NCBI GenBank assembly: GCA_902762385.1
Contig: CACWNQ010000004.1
Span: forward strand, 92,378 to 156,377
DNA from: an uncultured Bacteroidales bacterium
GTDB taxonomy: Bacteria; Bacteroidota; Bacteroidia; Bacteroidales; Muribaculaceae
DNA: 64,000 nt
Direction of reading: 5' to 3'
The notes under the pieces are model-generated. The model worked only from the letters and a program-made list of their open reading frames with translations, ran no database searches and had not been told where the DNA came from. Shown in pieces: positions 61,539-64,000 of this stretch (positions are counted from its first letter, which is position 1; each line of letters starts with the position of its first letter). Both the position numbers and the translations under genes were made by a program.

Positions 61539-62246
61539 ATGATTTTCGAGCTTGACGATGACATAATAGCTTTTCCGCATCCTGAGTTGCCGTTGCTTGA
61601 TGATGCTGGCGGCCTAGTGGCTGTGGGTGGTGACTTGTCGATTGAGCGCTTGCTGTTTGCTTACGACCATGGCTACTTCCCATGGTATGCTTTTCGCTAC
61701 AAGGACATTCAGTGGTATTGCCCGAGTGAGCGTTTCGTGATTTTCCCCGACGAGGTGCATGTGAGCCACTCGATGCGGACTCTCATTAATAAGCATCGGT
61801 ATCGTGTGACCTTCAACACAGCCTTCGACCAGGTGATAAGAGGCTGCAGCACAGTAGACGGACGCATCAACGAGGCTGGAGCATGGCTCGGGGACGAGAT
61901 AATTGAAGCCTACACCAAGCTGCATGAACTTGGCCGGGCACGCAGTGTAGAAGTGTGGCGCGGCGATGAGCTGGTGGGAGGGCTTTATGGGGTGACCAGT
62001 GGCAGTGGGTTTGTGGGCGAAAGCATGTTCTCACGCGAGCCTAACACCAGCAAGCTAGCGCTGATAGCTCTGGCGCGTTGCATGCAGGAGCATGGTGGCT
62101 CGCTTATCGACTGCCAGATTCGCACCACTCACCTTGAAAGCCTTGGTGCCCGTTACATTACTTATAAGGAATATATTACTGCCCTGCATGGCCCTGAGGC
62201 TTACCATTCCTGGCAAGAGAGACCTATTCTAATGCACAAGGCATAA
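61539..62246 (+). CDS. aat: Leucyl/phenylalanyl-tRNA--protein transferase
   Basis: Adds Leu or Phe from charged tRNA to proteins with N-terminal Arg or Lys, making N-degrons for ClpS. The 235-residue enzyme has FPHPELPLLDDAGGLVAVGG, LFAYDHGYFPWYAF, DIQWYCPSERFVIFPDEVHV, SVEVWRGDELVGGLYGVTSG, and GGSLIDCQIRTTHLESLGAR. Bracketed by two copies of a dispersed repeat. Next to clpS-clpA, so the whole Aat-ClpS-ClpA branch is adjacent (also adjacent in E. coli). Confidence 0.95.
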   Translation: MIFELDDDIIAFPHPELPLLDDAGGLVAVGGDLSIERLLFAYDHGYFPWYAFRYKDIQWYCPSERFVIFPDEVHVSHSMRTLINKHRYRVTFNTAFDQVIRGCSTVDGRINEAGAWLGDEIIEAYTKLHELGRARSVEVWRGDELVGGLYGVTSGSGFVGESMFSREPNTSKLALIALARCMQEHGGSLIDCQIRTTHLESLGARYITYKEYITALHGPEAYHSWQERPILMHKA

Positions 62247-62270
62247 TGCACAATTGCTGATAGCGGATAT

Positions 62271-62367
62271 ATCAAATAACATGAACAACGGGTCAAAAAC
62301 TGAAACAACAATCAATAAATTGTTATAGTTGTGCCTGTTGTTAATTTGTTGTTTTAGTTGTTTGATA
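62271..62367. repeat. ~95-bp dispersed element, copy right of aat
   Basis: Ends are terminal inverted repeats ATATCAAA / TTTGATAT. Same internal words and arms as the copy at 61400-61492. Confidence 0.75.
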
Positions 62368-62386
62368 TGAATGTAGGGGCAATAAA

Positions 62387-62413
62387 AAAACCACCCAAAG
62401 GATGGGTGGTTTT
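62387..62413. terminator. Bidirectional terminator between aat and the cohesin-like protein gene
   Basis: AAAACCACCCA (62387-62397) pairs with TGGGTGGTTTT (62403-62413); A-rich left and T-rich right flanks allow termination in both directions. Confidence 0.8.
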
Positions 62414-62435
62414 AGTTTTTTGCATCAGTAGTTAA

Positions 62436-63563
62436 TTACTTAACATACTTTTTGCCGTTCTGGATGTAGATTCCATGCTCGGGAACGCTCTTGAGCTCAC
62501 GACCCTGGAGATCATAGATGCGGCCATTAGCGCTGTCAACACCGATAGTGTTGATGCCAGTAGACTCCTTAGATACAGTCATTACGAGAGGCTCTTGGAG
62601 ACCCTTAGCTGGGTTCATAACAGTGATAGTGTACTTGCCATCACCTACAACCTTGAAGTTAGAACCGTCAACGAGCTCAATTGGTTGGTCGAGCAGAGCA
62701 TCGTTGATCTCGAAGTAGCCAACTTGATTCTCATCAACGCCACCGAACCACTTCAGACCATCCTCAGTTGGAGTAACAACCTTGAACTCAGCACCGTCGG
62801 TAAGCTCAACAGAACCAGTGAACTGGTTGCCATCAGCGTTAGCAACGAGCTCAGTCATGTTAGCAACATCCTGATCCCACTCGTTGAAGGTACCAGTTAC
62901 ATAGAATGCATTGTACTCAACTGGTTGAGGAGTATCAGCCTTCTCAGTTACAACGTTGCCTTCCTTAACGAGAGTGATAACCAAGTCCTCGTCGATAGTC
63001 CAAGCGCGGTTGCCCTCGGGGCCACCGGTGTAAGACATAGAAGCGGTAGCTGGAGTAGCTTCAGCCTTGATTTCATACTCACCGTCCTCAAGAGCCGACA
63101 TGTCGATTTTGAACTTACCTACTAATCCAGGATAAGCAGGGAAGAAGCGGCATTCGTTAGTAGTAAGAATCTCGATGACTACGAGATTTTGTTCTTCACC
63201 CACGGTCTTGGCGTTGCTCTTAACGTCGCACATGTCACTAAGGTATTCCTCGAGCTCCTCATCAGTGAAACTCTCGCCCATATTCTCAGCAAGGCAGCCA
63301 AGAATGTAAGGAGCATATCCCTTAGCAGAGAACCAGTTCATACCTTGAGCTCTCTTCCATACAGCATCATGAGGTTTTGTGAACTCGAAGTTGAAACCGT
63401 TAAGGTTTGCACTGTTGTTAACCTTCAGGCCAAGCTCGATAAAAACGTTTGCTGCATCAGTACCGTCGAGAAGTGTCAACTCAGGTACAGTGGGGCATGT
63501 CTCCTGTGCATAAGCGCAGAAGCCCAACAAAGCGGCTGCAAAAAGTGTAAATACTTTTTTCAT
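62436..63563 (-). CDS. Secreted protein with cohesin-like N-terminus and SusE/F-like domain
   Basis: A 375-residue exported protein (signal MKKVFTLFAAALLGFCAYAQ). Residues about 25-210 are beta-rich with VFIELGLKVNNSANLNGFNF and LVGKFKIDMSALEDGEYEIK, which look like strands of a cohesin-like sandwich (a fold guess from strand pattern only). Residues about 220-330 resemble SusE/SusF starch-binding domains: YNAFYVTGTFNEWDQD, EFKVVTPTEDGLKWFGG and YTITVMNPA. The last part reads GRIYDLQGRELKSVPEHGIY followed by IQNGKKYVK, a C-terminal tag of many secreted Bacteroidales proteins. Carbohydrate binding is plausible. Whether it binds the dockerins elsewhere in the window is speculation. Confidence 0.75.
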   Translation of the reverse strand: MKKVFTLFAAALLGFCAYAQETCPTVPELTLLDGTDAANVFIELGLKVNNSANLNGFNFEFTKPHDAVWKRAQGMNWFSAKGYAPYILGCLAENMGESFTDEELEEYLSDMCDVKSNAKTVGEEQNLVVIEILTTNECRFFPAYPGLVGKFKIDMSALEDGEYEIKAEATPATASMSYTGGPEGNRAWTIDEDLVITLVKEGNVVTEKADTPQPVEYNAFYVTGTFNEWDQDVANMTELVANADGNQFTGSVELTDGAEFKVVTPTEDGLKWFGGVDENQVGYFEINDALLDQPIELVDGSNFKVVGDGKYTITVMNPAKGLQEPLVMTVSKESTGINTIGVDSANGRIYDLQGRELKSVPEHGIYIQNGKKYVK

Positions 63564-64000
63564 TTTAAAATGATTTAATTGTTAATTAGATGAATAATTA
63601 TTTATTAGTCACGTCACTCAAATTGATAGTGCTGAATCCATACAATTATGCATTAAATGGAAATCAATGCAAAAATACTAAAAGTTTTTTTATTTCCAAA
63701 CTTTTTTTGAGAAAAATAGTATAAAAAAATAGTAGGCAATATTTATTCAAGAATAATACTTTTGCTTTGTCGTTAGTAATAAGCAATTTAGTTATTAGTT
63801 CTTAGTGTTTGGTTTTTTGCTGCATCTTGATGTGACAATATCAAACAACAAAAACAACACAAATAAACAACAAGAACAACAATATATTATTTAGTTCTTC
63901 TTGTTTTCCGCAATGGGACACGCCAAAACGAAACCTTGAGCTGCGTGAGCATCGAAGATGCTGGGCGGGTCGAAGACCCGACTTTGTGTGTAAGACCATG
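63564..64000. other. Right-end gap: promoter, dispersed-repeat half copy, window edge
   Basis: No complete gene is supported. It contains the promoter at 63670-63700 and, near 63838-63895, CAAACAAC-type DNA that resembles the left arm of the repeats around aat. A minus-strand frame entering from the right edge stops at about 63895 and could be a C-terminus, but is too short to judge. A hairpin CGGGTCGAAGACCCG lies at about 63966-63980. Confidence 0.4.
63670..63700 (-). promoter_or_regulatory. Promoter of the cohesin-like/SusEF-like protein gene
   Basis: On the minus strand TTTG (63697-63700) is followed after 19 bp by TATTTTTG (63670-63677). Leader about 100 nt. Confidence 0.6.

Overview
The window looks like a chromosomal segment of a gut-type member of Bacteroidales, probably Muribaculaceae or a close relative (inference). 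The clues are the many Bacteroidota-type promoters (TTTG, about 20 bp, TAnnTTTG), BspA-like leucine-rich proteins carrying dockerin-type calcium repeats, a FISUMP domain, and families such as DUF4886, DUF4919, YfhO and PepSY-like proteins. There is no rRNA, CRISPR array, transposase or prophage; one tRNA gene, tRNA-Arg(CCT), is present.

Left part (1-13.4 kb): the start of a secreted protein, manA, a three-gene operon (membrane-anchored protein, YfhO, methyltransferase-like), a DUF4886/dockerin protein with a lipoprotein serine hydrolase, an autocleaving S24 repressor under a two-operator promoter, an M16 protease, a CDF transporter and frr. From 13.5 to 23.4 kb: a large BspA/dockerin surface protein, a CoA-transferase, an OmpA lipoprotein, an SGNH hydrolase with an unknown secreted neighbour, a YqeY-domain gene and a small coiled-coil exported protein. 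From 23.4 to 30 kb, on the minus strand: lgt and a C1 peptidase, then SDR, HAD, ribF, upp, tsaE and birA.

The 1.4 kb gap at 30.05-31.44 kb is the most unusual non-coding stretch. It holds a nonamer repeat array and, behind a good promoter, a region of about 280 nt with nested and mutually exclusive helices, a candidate structured RNA or leader for the BspA/dockerin/FISUMP gene downstream. A higBA toxin-antitoxin pair follows, then a stringent-response and cyclic-nucleotide operon (RelA/SpoT and a PgpH-like HD phosphodiesterase plus two unknown genes), then xerC and hpf.

Right part (42-64 kb): a zinc-ribbon membrane protein with repetitive proline-rich and asparagine-rich tails, a TPR protein paired with an outer-membrane beta-barrel, a GNAT gene, anaerobic ribonucleotide reductase nrdD-nrdG, a secreted nuclease fused to dockerin repeats, an EEP-family hydrolase, a U32 peptidase with OmpH-like and PepSY-like periplasmic proteins, and clpS-clpA-aat, which together make up the leucine/phenylalanine N-degron pathway. 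The last gene encodes a secreted protein with a possible cohesin-like N-terminus and a SusE/F-like domain. It is a candidate partner for the four dockerin proteins in the window, but that link is inference only.

Several dispersed repeats run through the intergenic DNA: nonamer GACTCACYT arrays with a purine-rich tail, heptamer GTAAGAA arrays placed directly after stop codons, and a roughly 95-bp element present on both sides of aat.
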